This document shows, piece after piece, positions 47,770 through 54,578 of a stretch of 64,000 nucleotides of DNA (position 1 is its first letter; each line of letters starts with the position of its first letter). The stretch covers positions 1-64,000 of the forward strand of contig CAYMXO010000006.1 of assembly GCA_964394445.1 (NCBI GenBank). The letters run 5' to 3'. The notes beneath the pieces are model-generated. The model was given only the letters and a program-made list of their open reading frames with translations, was not told where the DNA came from and searched no databases. The stretch is from Thiopseudomonas sp964394445. GTDB taxonomy: Bacteria > Pseudomonadota > Gammaproteobacteria > Pseudomonadales > Pseudomonadaceae. The position numbers were made by a program, and so were the translations under genes.

Positions 47770-48125
47770 GCAGCAAACAACGCGGACAACTGGCCGAGGC
47801 ACATGCGCTTGAGTACCTCGGCCGGCAAGGTCTGCAACTGGTAGAACGCAACTGGCATTGCCGGTATGGCGAGCTTGACCTGATCATGCTTGACCAGAAC
47901 ACACTGGTGTTCATTGAAGTACGCTATCGCAGCTCGGCCGCATTTGGCGGTGCCCTGGAAAGCATCACGGCAGCCAAACAGGAAAAAATCATGTTGGCTG
48001 CCCAATATTTTTTGCAGGAAAATCGGCAATGGCAAAAAAACGACTGCCGCTTTGACGTCATGGCCTACAATGGCAACCACACTCTTCGGGACTTCCACTG
48101 GCTCAAGCACGCTTTTATGCTTTAG
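47766..48125 (+). CDS. yraN: YraN-family endonuclease-like protein with CTG start
   Basis: The 119-residue protein matches UPF0102, a predicted endonuclease-like fold: GELDLIM, then VFIEVRYRSS and DCRFDVMAY. Between the lpoA end and GELDLIM there is no in-frame ATG, GTG or TTG. The first ATG falls inside the conserved core and would remove a third of it. CTG at 47766 overlaps the lpoA stop as CTGA, with GGAG at 47754-47757, 8 bases before it. The conserved homology begins right after this codon. The start is therefore read as CTG. Confidence 0.85.
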   Translation: MSSKQRGQLAEAHALEYLGRQGLQLVERNWHCRYGELDLIMLDQNTLVFIEVRYRSSAAFGGALESITAAKQEKIMLAAQYFLQENRQWQKNDCRFDVMAYNGNHTLRDFHWLKHAFML

Positions 48126-48156
48126 ACACAGGTTCCTTTCTAGTTATAGGTAGATC

Positions 48157-48744
48157 ATGCAAAACAGAATTCAACACATGTTCCAGGCCAGCATTGATAC
48201 CAAGCAGCAGGCCCTGCAAGTGCTGCCTGCGGCCATCGAGCAAGCCAGCCTGCTGATGGTGAACGCCCTGCTTGGCGACGGCAAGATTCTCAGCTGCGGC
48301 AACGGCGGGTCAGCCGGCGATGCACAGCATTTTTCTTCCGAAATGCTCAACCGCTTCGAGCGTGAACGCCCCAGTCTGCCGGCACTGGCGCTGACCACCG
48401 ACAGCTCGACCATAACTTCGATTGCCAACGACTACAGCTACGAAGAAGTTTTTTCCAAGCAAATCCGTGCTCTTGGGCAGCAGGGCGATATCCTGCTGGC
48501 CATATCCACCAGCGGCAACTCGGCCAATGTGGTCCAGGCCATTCATGCGGCTCACGACCGCAACATGAAGGTCGTGGCCCTGACCGGACGTGACGGCGGT
48601 GCAATGGCACCGTTGTTGCAGCCGGACGATGTCGAAATCCGTGTGCCCTCCAGCGTTACCGCACGCATCCAGGAAGTCCACTTGCTGGCCATCCATTGTT
48701 TATGCGACCTGATTGATCGCCAACTGTTCGGGAGTGAAGAATAA
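48157..48744 (+). CDS. gmhA: SIS-domain protein, DiaA/GmhA type
   Basis: The 195-residue protein is a single SIS domain with ILSCGNGGSAGDAQHFSSE and LLAISTSGNSANVV. Pseudomonas copies here are usually called phosphoheptose isomerase (GmhA), which makes D-glycero-D-manno-heptose 7-phosphate for LPS. The order lpoA-yraN-this-BON lipoprotein equals that of E. coli diaA, whose product binds DnaA. Either or both roles are possible; the sequence alone does not decide. Confidence 0.9.
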   Translation: MQNRIQHMFQASIDTKQQALQVLPAAIEQASLLMVNALLGDGKILSCGNGGSAGDAQHFSSEMLNRFERERPSLPALALTTDSSTITSIANDYSYEEVFSKQIRALGQQGDILLAISTSGNSANVVQAIHAAHDRNMKVVALTGRDGGAMAPLLQPDDVEIRVPSSVTARIQEVHLLAIHCLCDLIDRQLFGSEE

Positions 48745-49268
48745 TGCGCAAAATCCTGTTTCTGTTTCTTGCCTCTGTAGTGCTGACCGCCTGTGGTGCG
48801 CGCAGCCCCGGCAACAAAATTGATGACCAGGTCATTCATCCCAACGTAAACCGCGCCATCAAGGATGCCCACCCGGACCTGAACCGTCCCACCTCGCATA
48901 CAGTGGTCACCAGTTACAACGGCGTCATCCTGATTGCCGGCGAAACCCCGCGCGAAGACCTGAAGCAGATGGCAACCCAGGCAGCACAGGCAGTTGATGG
49001 CGTCAAGGTGGTCCATAACGAGCTCAGGGTTGCCTACCCCACCCCGGCCAACATCCGTGCCAATGACACCCTGCTGACCACCAAGGTCAAGGCGCGGCTC
49101 GCCGCTGAAACCGACGTACCTTCAACCAAGGTGAAGGTGGTCACCGTCAATGGCGTGGTCTACCTGCTGGGGATCGTCAGCCGTACCGAAGCTGACAACA
49201 TCACCTACTCCGTACGCCAGGTCGGTGGCGTACAAAAGATCGTGCGCCTGTTTGAATACATCAACTAA
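48744..49268 (+). CDS. dolP: BON-domain outer-membrane lipoprotein DolP
   Basis: The 174-residue protein has a lipoprotein signal with lipobox LTAC (Cys about 17) and two BON domains (about 45-110 and 115-174). DolP (YraP) supports outer-membrane integrity and BAM function. The start shares one base with the previous stop (TAATG). A strong terminator follows. Confidence 0.92.
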   Translation: MRKILFLFLASVVLTACGARSPGNKIDDQVIHPNVNRAIKDAHPDLNRPTSHTVVTSYNGVILIAGETPREDLKQMATQAAQAVDGVKVVHNELRVAYPTPANIRANDTLLTTKVKARLAAETDVPSTKVKVVTVNGVVYLLGIVSRTEADNITYSVRQVGGVQKIVRLFEYIN

Positions 49269-49291
49269 GCACCAGGCATTACCCATGACAT

Positions 49292-49327
49292 AAAAAAAGC
49301 CTCTTGCAATGCAAGAGGCTTTTTTCT
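49292..49327. terminator. Bidirectional terminator dolP/sspB
   Basis: AAGCCTCTTGC-AAT-GCAAGAGGCTT with A-run before and T-run after, placed between convergent genes. It touches the sspB stop (49326). Confidence 0.92.
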
Positions 49328-49760
49328 ATTTGACGATGCGTAAACTGGGCCGTCCCGGCTTTGGCGGTTGCGGCCGATCACCATCAGCGCTTCCGGTATC
49401 ATCCGGCAACCCGGGCCCGCTGCTTTCCTCTGCCTCACCCTCCACGAGTGGAAGCTCAGGCTCAAAGAACATGCCCTGCCCGTTTTCCTGCGCATATAAT
49501 GCAAGCACCGCGGGAACCGGGATCACCAGCTGCTGTGGGACACCGGAAAACCGTGCTTCAAAGCTGACCACCTCGTTGTTCATGACGAAATGCCTGACCG
49601 CCGTTGGCGACAGGTTCAGCACTATCTGACCATTCTCGGCAAAGCCATCAGGAACCACTACCCCGGGAGCTTCGGCGGCAACCAGGATGTAAGGAGTACA
49701 CTGGTTATCGACAATCCACTCATAGAGTGCGCGCATGATATAAGGTTTGCTTGGGGTCAT
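49326..49760 (-). CDS. sspB: ClpXP adaptor SspB
   Basis: SspB delivers ssrA-tagged peptides to ClpXP. The 144-residue protein has the conserved substrate-binding part (MTPSKPYIMRALYEWIVDN, TPYILVAAE, VLNLSPTAVRHF) and an acidic/proline linker ending in RPSLRIVK, the ClpX-binding tail. The ATG at 49760 is favoured over a GTG two codons earlier, with AAGAGAG 8 bases upstream. It is 20 bases after sspA. Confidence 0.95.
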   Translation of the reverse strand: MTPSKPYIMRALYEWIVDNQCTPYILVAAEAPGVVVPDGFAENGQIVLNLSPTAVRHFVMNNEVVSFEARFSGVPQQLVIPVPAVLALYAQENGQGMFFEPELPLVEGEAEESSGPGLPDDTGSADGDRPQPPKPGRPSLRIVK

Positions 49761-49780
49761 CTGCACAACTCTCTTGCCAC

Positions 49781-50401
49781 TCAGGTCCGCATCAGCCGTT
49801 CCGCTTCGCTCAGGCTGGCCTGAAACGCCGGACGGGCAAAGTTGCGGCTCATGTAATCCAGCAGCGGCTGTGCTGCACGCGGCAGATCAATACCCAGCTC
49901 GGGCAGGCGCCACAGTAGCGGCAACAGGCAGCAATCGACCAGGGTCAGTTCTTCACTCATGAAGTACGGCATGCTGGCAAACACCGGAGCAACACCAGTC
50001 AGGCTTTCACGCAGCTCCTTGCGTGCCTTGGTACGCGCGGCTTCCTTGGTTTTCTTGTCCAGAATCAGGTCTGCCTGCCGGCACCAGTCTTTCTGCACCC
50101 TGTAGGCCAGCATTCTGGTATTGGCACGCGCCACCGGATAGGCCGGCAGCAGTGGCGGATGCGGGTAACGCTCATCCAGATATTCAAGGATGATCATCGA
50201 ATCATAAAGGGCCAGATCGCGGTCCACCAATGTGGGAACCGTCCCATAAGGGTTGATCTCGGCCAGAAAGTCAGGATATTCATCTTCGGACGCATCGACA
50301 AGGTCTGCTGCGACATCCTTTTCAGCCAGCACCAGACGAACACGATGTGAATATTGACAGAGGGGATCGGAATAGCAACCCAGTCTGTTGGGTACAGCCA
50401 T
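49781..50401 (-). CDS. sspA: Stringent starvation protein A
   Basis: SspA binds RNA polymerase and affects stress, acid and virulence gene transcription. The 206-residue protein has a glutathione-transferase fold: thioredoxin-like part MAVPNRLGCYSDPLCQYSHR to about residue 85, then a helical domain. GGAGG lies 6 bases before the ATG. It is separated from petC by a terminator. Confidence 0.95.
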   Translation of the reverse strand: MAVPNRLGCYSDPLCQYSHRVRLVLAEKDVAADLVDASEDEYPDFLAEINPYGTVPTLVDRDLALYDSMIILEYLDERYPHPPLLPAYPVARANTRMLAYRVQKDWCRQADLILDKKTKEAARTKARKELRESLTGVAPVFASMPYFMSEELTLVDCCLLPLLWRLPELGIDLPRAAQPLLDYMSRNFARPAFQASLSEAERLMRT

Positions 50402-50499
50402 GGCTTACCTCCTGTAAGTTGAAGCTCCCTTGCATACAACCCGATCGGTTATCTGGCAGCAGCCTCGACAGTGTCTGGCGGCCACCACACAGAGAGCAG

Positions 50500-50529
50500 A
50501 AAACGCACGCGCCGGAAAGCGCGTGCGTT
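50500..50529 (-). terminator. Intrinsic terminator after petC
   Basis: Arms AACGCACGCGC (50502-50512) and GCGCGTGCGTT (50519-50529) make a strong 11-pair stem; TTTT follows on the minus strand. Confidence 0.85.
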
Positions 50530-50555
50530 GATTGGTGGTAGTACGGGCTACAACC

Positions 50556-51326
50556 TTATTTAACGTCTTTCCAGTACTCCCGCTTGAGCAGATAGGCAAA
50601 GACGAAGAACACGACCAGGAACAACAGTACATAAGTACCGATGCGCTGGCTCTTGAGCTTGACCGGGTTGGCCGAATACTCAAGGAAGGTCACCAGGTTC
50701 TTGACTGTCTCGTCAAACTCCTGCTCGCTCATGCTGCCAGTACCTTTTTGTACCACCAGCTCATCGCAGGCTTCTTCGGTAACCGGTGCACCGGTCAGCG
50801 GGTCAAAGACCTTCTTGCCGTTCTCGACCAGAGGAACTTGCTTGCAGTCGATGACCTGGTTGCCTTGCAGGGACACCAGCACATTGGGCATGCCAACGTT
50901 ATCAAACACCTTGTTGTTGGCACCCAGCGGACGGGATGGGTCTGCGTAAAAGGTACGCAGGTAAGTGTAGAGCCAGTCAGCACCACGTACACGGGCAACC
51001 AGGGTCAGGTCGGGCGGAACTACGCCAAACCACTTCTTGCCCTGCTCATCGGTCATCGGGGTGCGCATGTGGTCACCAATCTTGGCATCGGTAAAGACGA
51101 TGTTTTCCATCATCTCTTCTTCGCTGATGCCGAGGTCGGTCGCGACCCGCTCGTAACGCTGGAACTTCATGCCGTGGCAGCCAAGGCAGTAGTTGGCGAA
51201 GGTTTTCAGGCCATCCTGCATGGCGGCCTTGTCGGTGAGGTCAATATCCACCTTGTCCAGCGGATAGGCTGCATGGCCAAACAGCGGCAGTGCAGACACC
51301 AGAAGTGTAGCAATAATCTTTTTCAT
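50556..51326 (-). CDS. petC: Cytochrome c1 of the bc1 complex
   Basis: Cytochrome c1 passes electrons from the Rieske protein to soluble cytochrome c. The 256-residue precursor has a Sec signal (MKKIIATLLVSALPLFGHAA), the heme-attachment motif CLGCH near residue 47, a likely Met ligand in NVGMPNVL, and a C-terminal membrane anchor around residues 230-248. It shares a base with petB. Confidence 0.96.
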   Translation of the reverse strand: MKKIIATLLVSALPLFGHAAYPLDKVDIDLTDKAAMQDGLKTFANYCLGCHGMKFQRYERVATDLGISEEEMMENIVFTDAKIGDHMRTPMTDEQGKKWFGVVPPDLTLVARVRGADWLYTYLRTFYADPSRPLGANNKVFDNVGMPNVLVSLQGNQVIDCKQVPLVENGKKVFDPLTGAPVTEEACDELVVQKGTGSMSEQEFDETVKNLVTFLEYSANPVKLKSQRIGTYVLLFLVVFFVFAYLLKREYWKDVK

Positions 51327-52537
51327 TAGCCTGTCACCCTTTCAGGAACCGGTTTGGTCTTTTCCATTCTGGTGTAGAAAGGCATCAGAATGAAATACGC
51401 GAAGTAAAGTACGGTACACACGCGCGACAGCAGAGTGAATTCGGGGGTTGGTGGCAGTACACCCATCACGCCCAGGATGACGAACGAGATGCAGAAGATC
51501 CACAGCCATACCTTGCTCAGCCAGCCCTTGTAGCGCATGGAACGAACCGGACTGCGGTCGAGCCATGGCAGTACAAACAGCAGGGCAATGGAAGCACCCA
51601 TCGCGATGACACCCATCAGCTTGTCAGGCACTGCACGCAGGATCGCGTAAAACGGGGTGAAGTACCACACAGGAGCAATATGCTCCGGGGTTTTCAGACC
51701 GTTGGCCTGCTCAAAGTTCGGACGCTCCAGGAAGTAGCCGCCAAACTCGGGCATGAAGAACACCACGAAGCAGAAGACAAACAGGAATACCACTACGCCG
51801 ACAATGTCTTTGACAGTGTAGTACGGATGGAAAGGAATACCGTCCAGGGGTACGCCGTTTTCATCTTTCAGCTTTTTGATGTCAACGCCATCAGGGTTGT
51901 TGGAACCCACTTCGTGCAGAGCCAGGATATGCAGCACAACCAGCGCCAGCAAAACGATCGGCACAGCAATCACGTGCAGGGCGAAGAAGCGGTTCAGGGT
52001 GATGCCGGAGATCAGGTAGTCACCACGGATCCACTCGGTCAGGTCGGCACCAATCACCGGAATTGCACCAAACAGGGAGATGATCACCTGGGCGCCCCAG
52101 TAGGACATTTGACCCCATGGCAGCAGGTAGCCCATAAAGGCTTCGGCCATCAGCGCCAGGTAGATCAGCATACCGAAAATCCAGACCAGCTCGCGTGGCT
52201 TCTGATAGGAGCCGTACAGCAGGCCGCGGAACATATGCAGGTACACCACCACAAAGAACGCGGAGGCGCCGGTGGAGTGCAGGTAGCGCAGGATCCAGCC
52301 GTATTCCACATCACGCATGATGTATTCAACGGAGGCAAAAGCGCCTTCGGCGGACGGCTCATAGCTCATGGTCAGCCAGATGCCGGTAAGGATCTGGTTA
52401 ACCAGAACCAGCAGTGCCAGGGAACCAAAGAAATAATAGAAGTTGAAGTTCTTTGGTGCGTAGTACTTGGATAGATGGTCTTCCCACATTTTGGTTGCGG
52501 GGAAGCGGGCATCAACCCATTCCATGAACTTGCTCAT
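51326..52537 (-). CDS. petB: Cytochrome b of the bc1 complex
   Basis: Cytochrome b holds hemes bL and bH and both quinone sites. The 403-residue protein has eight membrane helices. Heme ligands lie in LHSTGASAFFVVVYLHMF and FALHVIAVPIVLLALVVLHI. The Qo-site motif reads PVWY in HIAPVWYFTPFY, where mitochondria and alphaproteobacteria have PEWY. The gene shares one base with each neighbour. Confidence 0.97.
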   Translation of the reverse strand: MSKFMEWVDARFPATKMWEDHLSKYYAPKNFNFYYFFGSLALLVLVNQILTGIWLTMSYEPSAEGAFASVEYIMRDVEYGWILRYLHSTGASAFFVVVYLHMFRGLLYGSYQKPRELVWIFGMLIYLALMAEAFMGYLLPWGQMSYWGAQVIISLFGAIPVIGADLTEWIRGDYLISGITLNRFFALHVIAVPIVLLALVVLHILALHEVGSNNPDGVDIKKLKDENGVPLDGIPFHPYYTVKDIVGVVVFLFVFCFVVFFMPEFGGYFLERPNFEQANGLKTPEHIAPVWYFTPFYAILRAVPDKLMGVIAMGASIALLFVLPWLDRSPVRSMRYKGWLSKVWLWIFCISFVILGVMGVLPPTPEFTLLSRVCTVLYFAYFILMPFYTRMEKTKPVPERVTG

Positions 52538-53130
52538 CAGGCAGTCTCCTCATCCACACCGATAATGACCACATCGTCCGTTTCGTAGGCGTGCGGAGGG
52601 ATCGGCAGGTTCAGGGGTGCTGGCTGGGCCTTGTAGACGCGGCCGGCCAGATCGTAACGGGAGCCATGGCAGGCACAGAAATAACCGCCAAGCCAGTCCG
52701 GACCCAGGTCGGCAGGTGCCACTTCAGGGCGGAAGGTCGGCGCACAGCCCAGGTGGGTACAGATACCCAGGACAATCAGCAGCTCCGAGCGGATCGCGCG
52801 GTTCTTTGGATCCACGTATTCGGGCTGGTCGGAATCCTTGGACTCCGGGTCGGCCAGGACTGGTTCGAGTTTTTCCAGACCCGCCATGATTTCTGCTGTG
52901 CGACGAACCACAAATACCGGCTGACCGCGCCACTCAGCTACAACCTGCTGACCCGCTTCAACCTTACTGATGTTGATTCGCACCGGTGCACCCGCCGCCT
53001 TGGCTTTGGCGCTGGGCTGCCATGACCCCAGAAACGGGATGGCTGCCCCGGCCGTTCCTGCTGCGCCTACCACGGAGGTAGCAGCAACAAGGAAGCGACG
53101 TCGGCCCGCATTCACGCCGTCATTGCTCAT
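52537..53130 (-). CDS. petA: Rieske iron-sulfur protein of the bc1 complex
   Basis: The Rieske subunit takes the first electron from quinol. The 197-residue protein has a Tat-type N-terminus (GRRRFLVAATSVVGAAG) that also serves as membrane anchor. Cluster motifs are CTHLGCAPTF and CACHGSRYD. The ATG at 53130 has GGGAG 8 bases upstream and gives the family start MSNDGVNAGRR; an ATG 15 bases earlier overlaps that ribosome site. Confidence 0.97.
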   Translation of the reverse strand: MSNDGVNAGRRRFLVAATSVVGAAGTAGAAIPFLGSWQPSAKAKAAGAPVRINISKVEAGQQVVAEWRGQPVFVVRRTAEIMAGLEKLEPVLADPESKDSDQPEYVDPKNRAIRSELLIVLGICTHLGCAPTFRPEVAPADLGPDWLGGYFCACHGSRYDLAGRVYKAQPAPLNLPIPPHAYETDDVVIIGVDEETA

Positions 53131-53327
53131 TAAGTTGTCTCCCATCAGCTCATCTGGCTTGTTATCAAGCCTATAGTCAGAAAAAACCGAATGTTTTTTC
53201 AATTGAACGAATACTAAAGAAAAGCCATGCAATTGACAAGATTATAGCCTTGCCCAGCCGCGGCTTTCAGCCTCCGTATTACAGACACTTAAGCCTGATC
53301 AAAGCACCAGGCCGGCATCCGTCCTGC
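53131..53327 (-). promoter_or_regulatory. petABC promoter region with dyads
   Basis: Two candidate sigma70 promoters face petA: CTGAAA-18-TATAAT (53270-53241) and TTGTCA-17-TAGTAT (53239-53211). Downstream lie perfect inverted repeats GAAAAAAC-CGAAT-GTTTTTTC (53180-53200), TTCAATTGAA (53198-53207) and GGCTTG-TTAT-CAAGCC (53156-53171). They may be regulator sites or leader hairpins. Confidence 0.6.
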
Positions 53328-53366
53328 AAAAAAAACGCCCGTCCGGATACGGAGCGGGCGTTTTTT
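53328..53366. terminator. Intrinsic terminator after rpsI
   Basis: Arms AAAAACGCCCG and CGGGCGTTTTTT flank a GC-rich loop, 25 bases past the rpsI stop; A and T runs on both sides make it bidirectional. Confidence 0.92.
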
Positions 53367-53391
53367 GTATAACGCAAAAGCGGCAGCTTCT

Positions 53392-53784
53392 TTAACGCTT
53401 GGAGAACTGTGGACGCTTGCGCGCTTTGCGCAGACCCACTTTCTTGCGTTCAACCTCACGCGCGTCACGAGTTACAAAGCCAGCCTTGCGCAGTTCGCCA
53501 CGCAGGGTTTCATCGTACTCGATTAGCGCACGGGTGATACCGTGACGAATTGCCCCAGCCTGGCCGGTAGTACCACCACCGGAGACAGTGACGAACACAT
53601 CGAATTTCTCCATGCTTTCGGTCAGTTCCAGCGGCTGACGCACCATCATGCGTGCAGTTTCACGGCCGAAGAAGTCTTCCAGGCTGCGGCTGTTGATGGA
53701 AATGCTGCCAGTACCCGGACGCAGAAATACGCGAGCGGTTGCAGTCTTGCGACGGCCAGTGCCGTAGTTTTGATTTGCGGACAT
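53392..53784 (-). CDS. rpsI: 30S ribosomal protein S9
   Basis: S9 has a C-terminal tail that reaches the P-site tRNA. The 130-residue protein shows GTGRRKTATARVFLRPG at the N-terminus and the basic C-terminal tail KKVGLRKARKRPQFSKR. It lies 15 bases after rplM, the universal pairing. Confidence 0.99.
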   Translation of the reverse strand: MSANQNYGTGRRKTATARVFLRPGTGSISINSRSLEDFFGRETARMMVRQPLELTESMEKFDVFVTVSGGGTTGQAGAIRHGITRALIEYDETLRGELRKAGFVTRDAREVERKKVGLRKARKRPQFSKR

Positions 53785-53799
53785 GATCTGATATTCCCG

Positions 53800-54228
53800 T
53801 TAAATCTTCAGTTCTTGTGGCTGCTGTGCAGCGTGCGGATGCTCGGTACCAGCATAGACTTTCAGCTTGCGGTACATGTCGCGACCCAGAGGATTCTTGG
53901 GCAGCATGCCTTTTACGGCACCTTCGATCACGCGCTCGGGGGCACGTTCGATCAGCTTCTCGAAGCTGATTTCCTTGATGCCGCCGGGATAGCCGGTGTG
54001 AGAATAGTAAATCTTGTCGGTGTTCTTCTTGCCGGTCACGCACACTTTCTCGGCGTTGATGACAACAATATAGTCACCGGTATCAACGTGTGGCGTGTAC
54101 TCGGGCTTGTGCTTGCCGCGCAGGCGACGTGCCACTTCAGTCGCCAAACGACCCAAGGTCTGGCCTGTCGCGTCGATCACGTACCAGTCGCGCTTGACTG
54201 TTTCTGGTTTTGCACTAAAAGTTTTCAT
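53800..54228 (-). CDS. rplM: 50S ribosomal protein L13
   Basis: L13 is an early-assembly 23S rRNA-binding protein. The 142-residue protein has WYVIDATGQTLGRLATEVA and GDYIVVINAEKVCVTGKK, with GMLPKNPLGRDMYRKLKVY near the end. It starts the rplM-rpsI operon after a leader of nearly 190 bases. Confidence 0.99.
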   Translation of the reverse strand: MKTFSAKPETVKRDWYVIDATGQTLGRLATEVARRLRGKHKPEYTPHVDTGDYIVVINAEKVCVTGKKNTDKIYYSHTGYPGGIKEISFEKLIERAPERVIEGAVKGMLPKNPLGRDMYRKLKVYAGTEHPHAAQQPQELKI

Positions 54229-54578
54229 TCGTTATGGCCTCGGGACCGCACTGCAAATGGCGGTAACTCCTAATGAATAATCTGATTCTTGGCTGGCAGG
54301 ACGCCTGCTTGCACTACTTCGTGGGGGCTCGGGTCTCGCGCAATAGTCATCCTGTACGGCGAACTTGGCATCTCTTCGCCTGTCCCTCTGCCGGTAGGCT
54401 GTCCGGCAAAAAGAGTCGGACAATTATGCCCGGCTACAAAAAAATTGCAACCTTGAATCAGTCGACCGCCACCACAGACTTTGCCATACACGAGGACAGG
54501 CAGCTAATATAACCTTTTACAGATCTGTCTCATCTGACGCCCGGCCTTGCCGGCCGTATCTCCACACTGGAGTGTGTC
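54229..54578. promoter_or_regulatory. Divergent region rplM / SulP transporter
   Basis: This 350-base gap has no supported gene. Toward rplM, minus-strand TTGCAA (54450-54445), 16 bases, CATAAT (54428-54423) form a likely promoter, giving a leader of about 185 bases. In it TCCGAC and GTCCGG-type segments around 54380-54420 can pair. Toward the transporter, CTAATATAAC near 54505 is a possible -10. L13 represses its own operon in E. coli; whether this leader does so is unknown. Confidence 0.55.

Noticed and set aside
53156..53207. FNR/ANR box ahead of petA
   Set aside because: The region contains TTGTTATCAA and TTCAATTGAA, but neither equals TTGAT-N4-ATCAA in spacing and both half-sites.
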